64,000 bases of DNA from JBDOQU01 sp039839375 (lineage in GTDB: Bacteria > Pseudomonadota > Alphaproteobacteria > DSM-16000 > Inquilinaceae). How positions within the stretch are numbered: the first letter of the stretch is position 1; the number at the start of each line of letters is the position of its first letter. Made by a program: the position numbers and the translations under genes. Under the pieces are notes generated by a model that was not told where the DNA came from, made no database searches, and was given only the letters and a program-made list of their open reading frames with translations. Location of the stretch: NCBI RefSeq assembly GCF_039839375.1, contig NZ_JBDOQU010000007.1, positions 1 through 64,000 of the forward strand, read 5' to 3'. This document shows positions 32,993 to 41,807 of the stretch, one piece after another.

Positions 32993-34261
32993 ATGATCCG
33001 AGCCTTCCGCATCTTCGCGCCCCTGCTGCTGATCTGCCTGACGGTAGCCGGCGGCGCCTACGCCCAGTCGGCCAGCGAGAGCATCGCGGCCGTCGTGAAT
33101 GACGACATCGTCTCCACCTCCGACCTGGAGGCCCGGCTGCGGCTGGGGCTCCTGACCTCGGGGCTGGCCGACACGGCGGAGAACCGGGACCGGCTGCGTC
33201 CCCAGGTGCTGCGGTCGCTGATCGACGAGACGCTGCAACGCCAGGAGGCGCAGCGTCTGAGCATCGAGGTCGACCCGGCGCGCGTGGAGGAGGCGGTGGC
33301 GACCGTCGCCTCGCAGAACGGCATGTCGCCCGACCAGATGCGCCAGATGCTGGGACAGGCGGGCATCCCCCTTTCCACCCTGGAGGCGCAGATCCGCACC
33401 AACATCGCCTGGAGCGAGATGGTGCAGCGGCGGCTGGCGACCCAGGTGAATATCGGCGAGGAGGAAATCAACGACGTCCTGAGCCGGATGGAGGCCGATC
33501 GCGGCCGCCCGGAATATCTGCTGGCGGAGATCTTCCTGTCCGTTGACGAGCCGAGCCAGGAGGCCCGGGTGCGGCAGCTTGCCGAGAGCCTGGTCCAGCA
33601 GATCAGGGCCGGCGCCAGCTTCTCTGCCGTGGCAAGGCAATTCAGCCAGTCCGCCGGCGCGGCCCAGGGCGGCGACATGGGCTGGGTGATCGAAGGACAG
33701 TTGGATCCCGCCCTGGATGAGGCGGTCGCCGCGATGGAGCCGGGCACGGTGTCCAGCCCGATCCGCACGGTGATGGGCTATCACATCCTGCTGCTGCGCG
33801 ATCAGCGGCGCGCGCTGCTGCCCGATCCGGGCGACACGGTCATCAGCCTGCGCCGGCTGGCCATCCCCTACCCGCCCAATCCGACCCAGGCCGACGTGGC
33901 CGGCGTGGTGGCGCGGGTGGAGGAAGCCCGCGCCGCCGTCGACGGCTGCGATTCCCTTCAGGCGCAAGCCGACGCGCTGGGCGTGGGCGGGACGACGGAT
34001 GCCGGGCGAGGCGAGATCCGCAACCTGCCGCCGGCGCTGAGCGAGCTGGTCGCCGACCTGGAGGTCGGGCAGGCCACCGGGGTTCAGCGGGCGCAGGACG
34101 GGGCCGTCTTCTTCATGGTCTGCGACCGTGAGGAGCCGGACAATGCCGGCCCGTCCCGCGAGGACATCGCCCGCAGCCTGGGCATCCAGCGGGTGGACAT
34201 GCTGCAGCGTCGCCTGCTGCGCGACCTGCGGGCGGCGGCGTTCATCGACGTCCGCGTGTGA
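32993..34261 (+). CDS. surA: periplasmic chaperone/peptidyl-prolyl isomerase SurA
   Basis: A 422-residue protein that escorts outer-membrane porins through the periplasm. It has a signal peptide (IFAPLLLICLTVAGGAYAQS), a SurA_N domain (IAAVVNDDIVSTSDLEARL), and one clear parvulin isomerase domain (LAEIFLSVDEPSQEARVRQL to GGDMGWV, about 175-275) with a second, poorer one after it (RRLAIPYPPNP region). I take the ATG at 32993 because it gives the typical signal peptide. It overlaps pdxA by one base (TGATG). Confidence 0.92.
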   Translation: MIRAFRIFAPLLLICLTVAGGAYAQSASESIAAVVNDDIVSTSDLEARLRLGLLTSGLADTAENRDRLRPQVLRSLIDETLQRQEAQRLSIEVDPARVEEAVATVASQNGMSPDQMRQMLGQAGIPLSTLEAQIRTNIAWSEMVQRRLATQVNIGEEEINDVLSRMEADRGRPEYLLAEIFLSVDEPSQEARVRQLAESLVQQIRAGASFSAVARQFSQSAGAAQGGDMGWVIEGQLDPALDEAVAAMEPGTVSSPIRTVMGYHILLLRDQRRALLPDPGDTVISLRRLAIPYPPNPTQADVAGVVARVEEARAAVDGCDSLQAQADALGVGGTTDAGRGEIRNLPPALSELVADLEVGQATGVQRAQDGAVFFMVCDREEPDNAGPSREDIARSLGIQRVDMLQRRLLRDLRAAAFIDVRV

Positions 34262-35298
34262 TGGCGCGGCGCGCGCCTCTGCCGCTTGCCGTCACGATGG
34301 GCGAACCGGCCGGCATCGGCGGGGAGATCACGCTGGCGGCCTGGAGCGTGCGCTACGATCGCGGCCTGCCGCCCTTCTTCCTGATCGACAGCCCGCAGCG
34401 GGTGAAGACGCTGGCGGATCATCTGGGCTGGCGGTTGCCGGTCGAAGCCATCGACCGGCCGGAGGACGCTGTGGAGGCGTTCGACCAGGCGCTACCGGTC
34501 CTGCCGCTGGAGATGGCGGTCGAATCCATCCCCGGCCGCCCGGACCCGAAGAACGGCCGGGCCGTGATGGACAGCATCCGACAGGCCGTAACGCTGACTT
34601 GCGAAGGACGCGCGGCGGCGGTGGTGACCAACCCCATCCAGAAGAGCGCCCTCTACGAAAGCGGCTTCGCCTTCCCCGGCCATACCGAGTTCCTCGCCGA
34701 TCTTTCGGGAACCAAGACCCGGCCGGTGATGATGCTGGTCTGTTCCGAATTGCGCGTGGTGCCGGTCACGATCCATGTGCCGCTGCGCGAGGCGCCGGCG
34801 CTGCTGACGAAGGAAGCCATCATCCATTGCGCGCTGGTCACCGCCGACGCGCTGAATCGGGACTTCTCGCTGACGCCGCCGCGCCTCTCGGTCACCGGCC
34901 TCAACCCCCATGCCGGGGAGAAGGGCGGCTTGGGGACCGAGGAGGATGAGATCATCCGCCCGGCGGTGGACGAACTGCGCGCCATGGGGCTGGCGGTCGA
35001 CGGGCCGCACCCGGCGGACACGATGTTCCACGAGCGGGCGCGGGCGCAGTACGACGCCGCGATCTGCATGTATCACGATCAGGCGCTGATCCCGATCAAG
35101 ACGCTGGATTTCGACCGGGGCGTCAACACCACGCTGGGCCTGCCTTTCGTCCGCACCTCCCCCGACCATGGCACGGCGCTCAGCATCGCCGGGAAGGGCA
35201 TCGCCAGCGCCGAGAGCTTCATCGCCGCGCTGGAGCTGGCCGACCGCACCGCCGCCCAGCGGGCGCGCCGCGCCGCCGTCGCGAACGATCTTGGCTGA
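34261..35298 (+). CDS. pdxA: 4-hydroxythreonine-4-phosphate dehydrogenase
   Basis: A 345-residue NAD-dependent enzyme of pyridoxal phosphate synthesis. It begins PLPLAVTMGEPAGIGGEIT, and the metal-binding histidines are visible in FPGHTEFLADLSG, TIHVPLREAPALLTKE and GLNPHAGEKGG. The segment AAICMYHDQALIPIKTLDFDRGVN is the family signature. It overlaps surA by one base and rsmA by 8 bases, so these genes form a coupled set. The start at 34261 is chosen for the TGATG overlap. Confidence 0.95.
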   Translation: MARRAPLPLAVTMGEPAGIGGEITLAAWSVRYDRGLPPFFLIDSPQRVKTLADHLGWRLPVEAIDRPEDAVEAFDQALPVLPLEMAVESIPGRPDPKNGRAVMDSIRQAVTLTCEGRAAAVVTNPIQKSALYESGFAFPGHTEFLADLSGTKTRPVMMLVCSELRVVPVTIHVPLREAPALLTKEAIIHCALVTADALNRDFSLTPPRLSVTGLNPHAGEKGGLGTEEDEIIRPAVDELRAMGLAVDGPHPADTMFHERARAQYDAAICMYHDQALIPIKTLDFDRGVNTTLGLPFVRTSPDHGTALSIAGKGIASAESFIAALELADRTAAQRARRAAVANDLG

Positions 35299-36205
35299 TC
35301 CGGGAGACAGCCCCGGCCGGACGCCCTTCGATCCTGCCGCCCTGCCGCCGCTGCGGGAGGTGATCGCGCGCCACGAGCTGGGGGCGCGCAAGGCGCTGGG
35401 ACAGAACTTCCTCCTGGACCTCAACCTCACGGCCCGCATCGCGCGGTCGGCCGGCGACCTTTCGGGCGTCACGGTGATGGAGGTGGGGCCCGGCCCCGGC
35501 GGGCTGACCCGCGCCCTTCTGGCCACCGACGCCCGCGCCGTGGTGGCGGTGGAGCGCGACCCGCGCTGCGTCGCGGCGCTGGCCGACCTCCAGGCGGCGG
35601 CGGGAGGGCGGCTCACCATCGTCGAGGGCGACGCGCTGGAGGCCGATCCGGTGGATCTCGCCCCCGCCCCGCGCGCGGTGGTCGCCAACCTGCCCTACAA
35701 CGTCGCCACGCCCCTGCTGCTGGGCTGGCTGAAGCGGATGGACGCGTTCCGCAGCCTGACGCTGATGTTCCAGAAGGAGGTCGCCGACCGGCTGGTCGCC
35801 CGTCCCCGCACAAAGGATTACGGCCGGCTGTCGGTCATGACCCAATGGAAGGCCGAAGCCCGGCCCGTCATGACCCTGCCGCCCCGCGCCTTCACCCCGC
35901 CGCCCAAGGTGGAGTCGACAATCGTCCATCTGACGCCGCGCCCGACGCCGGAGCCGGCATCCTGGGCGGCGATGGAGACGGTGGTGGCGGCCGCCTTCGG
36001 CCAGCGCCGGAAGATGCTGCGCGCCAGCCTGAAGACGCTGGGGAACGCCGAGGCGTTGCTGGAAGCGGCGGAACTGCCGCCGACCGCGCGCGCGGAGGAG
36101 ATCGACGTGGCGGGGTTCGCGCGGCTGGCGAGGGCGTTTGAAGAACGAGACCCCTCACCCTCCCGCTTCGCGGGTCCCTCCCTCTCCCACAAGGGGAGAG
36201 GGTAG
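35291..36205 (+). CDS. rsmA: 16S rRNA dimethyladenosine methyltransferase (KsgA)
   Basis: A 304-residue S-adenosylmethionine-dependent enzyme that dimethylates the two adjacent adenines near the 3' end of 16S rRNA. Motifs: KALGQNFLLDLNLTARIA, the SAM pocket VMEVGPGPGGLTRALL, and NLPYNVATPLLL, which is motif IV. The TTG at 35291 overlaps pdxA and fits the shared reading; the upstream frame lacks an ATG. The last 17 or so residues (after EERDPSPSR) are encoded by a GC-rich palindromic repeat of the CCCTCTCCC family that runs through the stop codon. The C-terminus was therefore probably extended by insertion of that repeat. Confidence 0.94.
   Translation: MADPGDSPGRTPFDPAALPPLREVIARHELGARKALGQNFLLDLNLTARIARSAGDLSGVTVMEVGPGPGGLTRALLATDARAVVAVERDPRCVAALADLQAAAGGRLTIVEGDALEADPVDLAPAPRAVVANLPYNVATPLLLGWLKRMDAFRSLTLMFQKEVADRLVARPRTKDYGRLSVMTQWKAEARPVMTLPPRAFTPPPKVESTIVHLTPRPTPEPASWAAMETVVAAAFGQRRKMLRASLKTLGNAEALLEAAELPPTARAEEIDVAGFARLARAFEERDPSPSRFAGPSLSHKGRG
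36151..36203. repeat. GC-rich hairpin repeat (CCCTCTCCC family), copy 2
   Basis: CCCTCACCCTCCCGCTTCGC is followed by CCCTCTCCC-ACAA-GGGGAGAGGG, the mirror arrangement of the copy at 130-165. It overlaps the last 17 codons of rsmA and ends just before the convergent gmk stop codon at 36207. A repeat entering a coding sequence at its end is uncommon. Confidence 0.6.
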
Positions 36206-36206
36206 G

Positions 36207-36884
36207 TTATAGGTCGTTCTTCAAGTCCTGCACGAAGTCCGAGAGGCCGGTCTGGCGGGCGAGTTTCAGGCGTTCGGCGCGGAGGATGGCTTCGGCCTGG
36301 GTTACGCTCTTGCGCAGCACCTTGTTGACGATGATGTAGTCATATTCCGGGTAGTGGCTGATCTCTTCCGACGCCTTCGCCATCCGGCCGGCGATCACCT
36401 CCTCGCTGTCCTGGGCGCGGGAGCGCAGGCGGCTTTCCAGCGCCTCGGCGGAGGGCGGCAGGACGAAGATGCTGACCAAATCGCCGCGCGCGGAATCGCG
36501 AAGCTGCTGGGTGCCCTGCCAGTCGATGTCGAACAGGACGTCGCGGCCTTCGGACAGCGCTGCCTCCACGGCGAAACGGGGCGTGCCGTATTCGTGGCCG
36601 AAGACCTTCGCGTGTTCAAGAAGCTCCCGGTTCGCCACCATCTGCCGGAACCGTTCGGGCGAGACGAAATAATAGTCCACCCCCTCCTCTTCCCCCGGCC
36701 GCATCGGGCGGGTGGTGACGGAGACGGACATGGCCAAATTCTCGTCACGCTCCAGCAACTGCCGGGAGATCGTGGTCTTCCCCGCGCCCGAGGGCGAGGA
36801 CAGCACAAGCATCAGCCCGCGACGATGGATTTCGGGATGGGTGTCGCCGGCCGCGGCCGGCGGGGTGGCCGCCTCTGGGGTCAT
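36207..36884 (-). CDS. gmk: guanylate kinase
   Basis: A 225-residue enzyme making GDP from GMP. It has the Walker A sequence VLSSPSGAGKTTISR (about 27-41), VSVTTRPMRPGEEEGVDYYFV and FGHEYGTPRF. A 25-residue N-terminal extension rich in Ala and Pro precedes the fold. It overlaps the yicC stop by 4 bases (ATGA). It is convergent with rsmA, with the repeat-derived tail between. Confidence 0.95.
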   Translation of the reverse strand: MTPEAATPPAAAGDTHPEIHRRGLMLVLSSPSGAGKTTISRQLLERDENLAMSVSVTTRPMRPGEEEGVDYYFVSPERFRQMVANRELLEHAKVFGHEYGTPRFAVEAALSEGRDVLFDIDWQGTQQLRDSARGDLVSIFVLPPSAEALESRLRSRAQDSEEVIAGRMAKASEEISHYPEYDYIIVNKVLRKSVTQAEAILRAERLKLARQTGLSDFVQDLKNDL

Positions 36885-37771
36885 TCGATGTTCTGCACCT
36901 GCTCACGGAACTGATCGATCGTCGCCTTGAGGTCGAGCCCGATACGGGTCAGCGCCACGTCCGACGATTTGGAACAAAGGGTGTTGGCCTCGCGGTTGAA
37001 TTCCTGGCAGAGGAAATCCAGCCGCCGGCCGGACGGCTCTCCGGAGCCGAGAAGCTGGCGGGCCTGGGCGATATGGGCGGTCAGCCGGTCAAGCTCCTCC
37101 CTAACGTCGGCCTTCAGTATCAGCAGGGCCGCTTCCTGCGCCAGCCGTTCCTCCGACAGCGCCGGCGAGGCGTCGAGGAGGGCCGTGACCTGCGTGCGCA
37201 GCCTCTCCTTCAGCGCCTCCGGCTGGACGGCGGCGGTGGCGGCCGCCTCGGCGACCAGCGATTCGATCTTCTCCATATGGCCGCCCAGCGCCGAGGCGAG
37301 ACGTCGCCCCTCCTCCGCCCTGGCTTCGGCCAGACGGTCGAGCAAGATTCGCAGATCGCGTTCGATCGGACCCGCGCTCGCTTCGGCGTCGGCCTCGCCA
37401 TCGCCCGTCACCGGCTCCACCACGCCGCGCACCGCCAGCAGCGCGTCGATGCGCGGCGGCGTCTCCGGATCGGCGGAGCGGGCGACCGCCAGCACCTCCT
37501 CCAGGAACGGCCGGTTGATCGCATAGGCCGACGCGCCGGCGACGCGCGCGACGGTCAGGGAGACGGTGACGTTGCCGCGCTTGAAGCGGCGGGCGAGCTC
37601 CGCCCGCGCCACGGGCTCCAGCCTCTCGTGACCAGACGCCAGCCGGCAGCGCAGGTCCAGCGCCTTGCCGTTGACGCTGCGCGCCTCCCACACCCAGGAG
37701 AGCGCGCCCTCCCCGCCTTCGACGCGCGCGAAGCCGGTCATGCTGGAAAGGGCGGGTGAGGAGGCGTCCAT
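36881..37771 (-). CDS. yicC: YicC family endoribonuclease
   Basis: A 296-residue protein. It opens with SSMTGFARVEG, then WEARSVNGKALDLRCRL, then VNVSL-like and IDALLAVRGVVEP, and ends with DVALTRIGLDLKATIDQFREQVQNIE. These define the YicC family, which has been reported to act as a metal-dependent ribonuclease on small RNAs. The ATG at 37771 gives the standard N-terminus; the longer frame does not. It overlaps gmk by 4 bases. Orientation and order (yicC then gmk) follow the usual alphaproteobacterial arrangement. Confidence 0.9.
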   Translation of the reverse strand: MDASSPALSSMTGFARVEGGEGALSWVWEARSVNGKALDLRCRLASGHERLEPVARAELARRFKRGNVTVSLTVARVAGASAYAINRPFLEEVLAVARSADPETPPRIDALLAVRGVVEPVTGDGEADAEASAGPIERDLRILLDRLAEARAEEGRRLASALGGHMEKIESLVAEAAATAAVQPEALKERLRTQVTALLDASPALSEERLAQEAALLILKADVREELDRLTAHIAQARQLLGSGEPSGRRLDFLCQEFNREANTLCSKSSDVALTRIGLDLKATIDQFREQVQNIE

Positions 37772-37889
37772 GGGTCTGCGGGGTTCAGGTCTTGAGGGTT
37801 TCGGCCGAACGGGTTGCCAATGAGGCAAAGCGCGGTCCTTATAGCCCCGGATGCCTGACGGCAACAACCTTCCGACGGAACGGAGCCTC

Positions 37890-38690
37890 ATGCGCGAGCC
37901 CCAGACGATCCTGATCACCGGCGCGTCGAGCGGCATAGGCGAGGCGCTGGCGCTAGACTACGCCGCAGAAGGGAAGACCCTGATCCTGACCGGGCGCGAC
38001 CTGGACCGGCTGGACGAGGTCGCGACCAAGTGCCGGGCGGCCGGGGCGGAGGTGCGCGCCGCGACGATCGACGTGACCGATCGCGACTTCCTCGCCGACT
38101 GGCTGGCGACCGTCGACGAGGCGACGCCGATCGACCTCGTCATCGCCAATGCCGGCATCTCCGGCGGGACCAGCGGCGGCAAGGAAAGCGATGAGCAGGC
38201 ACGGCGGATCTTCGCGACCAATCTCGACGGCGTCCTGAACACCGTTCATCCGCTGATCGAGCGCATGGCGGCCCGCAGGCGCGGCCAGATCGCGCTGATG
38301 AGTTCCCTCGCCGCCTTCCGCGGCTTTCCCAGCACGCCCGCCTATTGCGCGTCGAAGGCCGCCGTCAGGATCTATGGCGAAAGCCTGCGCGGCGCGCTGA
38401 AGCCCAGGGGCGTGCAAGTCAGCGTCATCTGCCCCGGCTTCGTGCGGTCGCGGATGACGTCGGTCAACCCGTTCCGGATGCCCCTGCTGATGGACGCCGC
38501 GAAGGCGGCGAGGATCATCCGGCGCGGCCTGGCCCGCGACCGGGCGCGCATTGCCTTCCCCTTCCCCATCTATTTCGGCGTCTGGATGGTAGGCGCGCTG
38601 CCGCCGTCGCTGACCGACCGGCTGCTGGCGCGGATGCCCCGGAAACCGTCGCTGGAGCAGGAGGAAAGGGCGCGGGAGACGGCGCTGTGA
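37890..38690 (+). CDS. SDR family NAD(P)-dependent oxidoreductase
   Basis: A 266-residue classical SDR. It has ILITGASSGIG (about 7-17), NAGISGG, SSLAAFRGFPSTPAYCASKAAV (Ser, Tyr, Lys intact) and PGFVRSRMT. The C-terminal part (RIAFPFPIYFGVWMVGALPP) carries a hydrophobic stretch, as in SDRs that act on membrane-bound or lipid substrates. The ATG at 37890 has GGAG close upstream; an earlier ATG at 37851 has none. The gene is divergent from yicC and stands between it and mltG, where other alphaproteobacteria usually have mltG directly, so it looks like an insertion in this lineage. Confidence 0.86.
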   Translation: MREPQTILITGASSGIGEALALDYAAEGKTLILTGRDLDRLDEVATKCRAAGAEVRAATIDVTDRDFLADWLATVDEATPIDLVIANAGISGGTSGGKESDEQARRIFATNLDGVLNTVHPLIERMAARRRGQIALMSSLAAFRGFPSTPAYCASKAAVRIYGESLRGALKPRGVQVSVICPGFVRSRMTSVNPFRMPLLMDAAKAARIIRRGLARDRARIAFPFPIYFGVWMVGALPPSLTDRLLARMPRKPSLEQEERARETAL

Positions 38691-38770
38691 CGGCGGTCAT
38701 CCAAAAGAGCGCTGGACGGCGCTATTTAAAATTCATCTAATATTGATGAAACTATATCGGAGGGCTCGCC

Positions 38771-38908
38771 ATGGCCCATCTGCCGTTCGATCGGGATGCC
38801 GATCGTTCCGAACTCACCATTGCCGTCCGCGAGGCGGTCGCGCTGGTCCTGTTCGGCGCCAGCGTCTTCGCGCTCATCCTCCTGGGCCACGGGGCGCTGC
38901 AGGGGTAG
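38771..38908 (+). CDS. small membrane protein of unknown function
   Basis: A 45-residue ORF with GGAGGG 7 bases before its ATG. Residues 1-20 are charged (HLPFDRDADRSELT) and residues 21-40 form a single hydrophobic helix (EAVALVLFGASVFALILLG). Upstream is an AT-rich stretch (38729-38755), untypical of this genome, which could hold a promoter. I recognise no family. It is not a shadow, since no gene overlaps it on either strand. It ends 32 bases before repeat locus 5, convergent with mltG. Confidence 0.6.
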   Translation: MAHLPFDRDADRSELTIAVREAVALVLFGASVFALILLGHGALQG

Positions 38909-38939
38909 CGCCTTCCTCTTCCTGTGCCGGTGATGCGGC

Positions 38940-39030
38940 AAGGGCCTATGGATTCCGGATCAAGTCCGGAATGACCAATAAAAACAACATCATGCTGGAC
39001 TTGATCCAGCATCCATACGGTGTCCATGGC
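38940..39030. repeat. dispersed palindromic repeat, locus 5
   Basis: TGGATTCCGGATCAAGTCCG (from 38949) is followed by GAATGACCAATAAAAACAAC, then a type-B palindrome TCATGCTGGACTTGATCCAG and CATCCATACGGTGTCCATGG. The spacer is the reverse complement of that in loci 2 and 4, and it is the same order as the end of locus 1. It lies between the convergent ends of the 45-residue gene and mltG. Confidence 0.8.
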
Positions 39031-39052
39031 AGGCGGAGTACGGGGCTTGTTG

Positions 39053-40033
39053 TCACTCCTCCGACTGCTGGCGGACGCGGCGCCATTGGGCGACGTTGCG
39101 GTTGTGTTCGGCCAGGGTCTCGGCGAAGGCATGGCCGCCAGTGCCGTCGGCGACGAAATAGAGGTAGTCGGTGTCGGCGGGATTCAGGGCCGCCTGGATG
39201 GACTGGATGCCGGGATTGGCGATCGGTCCCGGCGGCAGTCCTGCAACGTGATAGGTGTTGTAGGGGGATTCGAACGCCCAATCCGTGCGCAGCAATTCCC
39301 GGCCCAGCGGGGCGGCCCCTTCCGTCAGCGCGTAGATCACCGTCGGGTCCGATTGCAGCGGCATGCCCCGACGCAGCCGGTTGACGAAGACGCTGGCGAC
39401 CATCGGCCGTTCGCCGGCAACGCCGGTCTCCTTCTCGATGATCGAGGCCATGGTGAGGGCTTCCTCCGGCGTCTCGTAGGGCAACCCCTCCTCCCGGTCC
39501 TCCCACGCTGACGCCAGCGCCTCGTCCATCGCCGCCTCCATACGGTCGAGGATGCTTTCCCGGCTGTCGCCCCGGACATAGTGATAGGTTTCCGGCAGGA
39601 GCGATCCTTCGGGTGGAACGCTTTCGATCTCTCCCGTCAGCCGGTCCTCCTCCTGGAGGGTGGCGACGATCTCAGCCGACGTCCGGCCCTCCGGGACCGT
39701 GACGGAATAGGTGACGGTCTGGCCGGTGGCCATCAGCGTCATGGCCTCTTCCGGGCTGACATTCGCCGGAAAGGCGTATTCGCCGGCCTGGAGCGCGCGC
39801 TCCTGCCGGTTGGCGTATACGCCGGCGATGAATATCCAGCGATTGTCGATCACGTCGGCTTCGACCAGCCGGTCGGCGATGGCGTTGAGGCCGGTCCCGC
39901 GCGGGACCTGGACGATCGTCTCCTCGGCGAGCGTGCCCGGCTCCTGGAATTCGAGCATGACGAACCAGAACGCGCCCGCCGCGATGACGGCGAGCGCGGT
40001 CAGCCCCGCGAAGATCCGCGCCAGCGCCCGCAT
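39053..40033 (-). CDS. mltG: endolytic murein transglycosylase MltG (YceG-like)
   Basis: A 326-residue protein with one N-terminal transmembrane helix (LARIFAGLTALAVIAAGAFWFV) and a periplasmic domain. It carries the catalytic Glu in MASIIEKETGVAGERP and the SVFVNRLRRGMPLQSDPTV substrate segment, both family signatures. It cuts nascent glycan strands and so sets their length. It follows fabF by 11 bases, which is common in Proteobacteria. Confidence 0.93.
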   Translation of the reverse strand: MRALARIFAGLTALAVIAAGAFWFVMLEFQEPGTLAEETIVQVPRGTGLNAIADRLVEADVIDNRWIFIAGVYANRQERALQAGEYAFPANVSPEEAMTLMATGQTVTYSVTVPEGRTSAEIVATLQEEDRLTGEIESVPPEGSLLPETYHYVRGDSRESILDRMEAAMDEALASAWEDREEGLPYETPEEALTMASIIEKETGVAGERPMVASVFVNRLRRGMPLQSDPTVIYALTEGAAPLGRELLRTDWAFESPYNTYHVAGLPPGPIANPGIQSIQAALNPADTDYLYFVADGTGGHAFAETLAEHNRNVAQWRRVRQQSEE

Positions 40034-40044
40034 GACGCGCGGCC

Positions 40045-41310
40045 TCAGCTAAACTGCTTGAAGATCAGGCTGGCGTTGGTGCCGCCGAAGCCGAAGCTGT
40101 TGGACAGCGCGGCCCGCACCTTCTTCTCCTTCGCCTGCCTGGGCACCAGATCGACGCCGACACAACTATCCGACGGATCGTCGAGGTTGAGCGTCGGCGG
40201 CACAATTCCGTCCCGGATGGCGAGGATCGAATAGATCGCTTCCACCGCCCCGGCTGCGCCCAGCAGGTGGCCGATGGCCGATTTGGTGGACGACATCGAG
40301 AGGTTGTCGATCGCCGGTCCGAACAGCCGCTTGACCGCCCCCAGTTCGATCTCGTCGCCCAGCGGGGTGGAGGTGCCGTGGGCATTCACATAGCCGATGT
40401 CTTCAGGATTGAGCCCGGCGCGCTTCATCGCCGCGTCCATGGCCCGGAAGCCGCCATTGCCGTCTTCCGGCGGGGCTGTGACATGGTAGGCGTCGCCGGA
40501 CATGCCGTAGCCCACGATCTCGCCATAGATCTTCGCGCCGCGCTTCTTCGCGTGCTCAAGCTCCTCCAGCACGACGATGCCGGCGCCTTCGCCCATGACG
40601 AAGCCGTCGCGGCCCTTGTCGTAGGGGCGGGACGCCTTTTCCGGCGTGTCGTTGTAGCTGGTGGAGAGCGCACGGGCGGCGGCGAACCCGCTGAGGCCCA
40701 AACGGCAGATCGCCGCCTCCGCGCCGCCGGCGACCATGACGTCGGCGTCATCCCACATGATGAGGCGCGAGGCGTCCCCGATCGCGTGGGCGCCTGTCGA
40801 GCAGGCGGTGACGACCGAATGGTTCGGCCCTTTGAACCCGTACTGGATGGAAACCTGGCCCGAGGCGAGGTTGATCAGCACGGCCGGGATGAAGAAGGGC
40901 GACATGCGCCGGGGGCCGCGCTCCAGGAGCGTCGTGTGGGCGTCGGAGATGCCCTGGAGGCCGCCGATGCCCGACCCGATCATGACGCCGGTGCGTTCCC
41001 GCTCCCGCTCGTCATCGGGGGTCCAGTCCGCATCCTCCACGGCTTCCTTCGCCGCGGCCATCGCGAACAGGATGAATTCGTCGTTCTTGCGGACTTCCTT
41101 TGGCGGCACGAAATCCGCCGGATGCCACAGGCCCGACCCCGCCTCGCCGCGCGGCGCCTGCCCCGCGATCCTGGATGGCAGGTCGGAAACGTCGAACCGT
41201 TCGATTCTGGAGATGCCGGACTCGGCGTTAGTGAGCCGGTCCCAGTTGGTCTTCACCCCCACGCCAAGGGGGCTGACCATGCCCAGGCCGGTTACGACAA
41301 CGCGGCGCAT
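40045..41310 (-). CDS. fabF: beta-ketoacyl-ACP synthase II
   Basis: A 421-residue condensing enzyme that elongates fatty acids. It has the active-site cysteine in VVTACSTGAHAIGDA, histidines in NAHGTSTPLGDEIE and SAIGHLLGAAG, and the start MRRVVVTGLGMVSPLGVGV. The ATG at 41310 gives this N-terminus; the longer frame has none of the family upstream. It is encoded 82 bases after acpP, with mltG following. Confidence 0.97.
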   Translation of the reverse strand: MRRVVVTGLGMVSPLGVGVKTNWDRLTNAESGISRIERFDVSDLPSRIAGQAPRGEAGSGLWHPADFVPPKEVRKNDEFILFAMAAAKEAVEDADWTPDDERERERTGVMIGSGIGGLQGISDAHTTLLERGPRRMSPFFIPAVLINLASGQVSIQYGFKGPNHSVVTACSTGAHAIGDASRLIMWDDADVMVAGGAEAAICRLGLSGFAAARALSTSYNDTPEKASRPYDKGRDGFVMGEGAGIVVLEELEHAKKRGAKIYGEIVGYGMSGDAYHVTAPPEDGNGGFRAMDAAMKRAGLNPEDIGYVNAHGTSTPLGDEIELGAVKRLFGPAIDNLSMSSTKSAIGHLLGAAGAVEAIYSILAIRDGIVPPTLNLDDPSDSCVGVDLVPRQAKEKKVRAALSNSFGFGGTNASLIFKQFS

Positions 41311-41392
41311 GCTGTTCCTCGAAAACGTTTCGACGGATTGACCGGGCGGCGGGGGACGCAAAAGGCTGGTCCCCACGCCATGCCCGAACGGC

Positions 41393-41632
41393 TTACTTGC
41401 CGGTATTGGCCTCGATGAAGTCGATCGCGTCCTTGACGGTCATGATCTTCTCCGCGGCATCGTCGGGAATCTCGACCCCGAACTCCTCCTCGAACGCCAT
41501 CACCAGTTCGACGGTGTCGAGGCTGTCGGCCCCCAGATCGTCGATGAAGCTGGCGGACTCGGTCACCTTCGCTTCCTCGACACCCAGATGCTCGATGACG
41601 ATCTTCTTCACGCGTTCGGCGACATCACTCAT
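41393..41632 (-). CDS. acpP: acyl carrier protein
   Basis: A 79-residue acidic four-helix carrier. The phosphopantetheine site is Ser37 in DDLGADSLDTVELVM. The start at 41632 (MSDVAERVKKIVIEHLG) is the standard one. It carries growing fatty acids between FabD, FabG and FabF, whose genes flank it. A hairpin (TTACCCGG at 41672-41679 with CCGGGTAA at 41695-41702) lies in the 5' region between fabG and acpP, suggesting a separate promoter or an RNA element. Confidence 0.97.
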   Translation of the reverse strand: MSDVAERVKKIVIEHLGVEEAKVTESASFIDDLGADSLDTVELVMAFEEEFGVEIPDDAAEKIMTVKDAIDFIEANTGK

Positions 41633-41788
41633 TATCAGGGCCTTTCGACTGCTTTCGTTTGCTTTGAGCAATTACCCGGTTGGATCCGTGATCACCGGGT
41701 AAGTTCAATGACCCGGAAATCCGGGCGTCACATAACACACATGGTTGGGCGACACCAGCGTCAGGGGCCGCCCGAACCGACCGTCCAA

Positions 41789-41807
41789 ACCGGCCTGAAG
41801 GGCCGGT
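41789..41807 (-). terminator. weak hairpin overlapping the fabG stop
   Basis: ACCGGCC (41789-41795) and GGCCGGT (41801-41807) form a 7-bp stem with a 5-base loop at the 3' end of fabG. On the minus strand only TTTGG follows, so it is a poor intrinsic terminator. It may reduce read-through into acpP. Confidence 0.3.
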
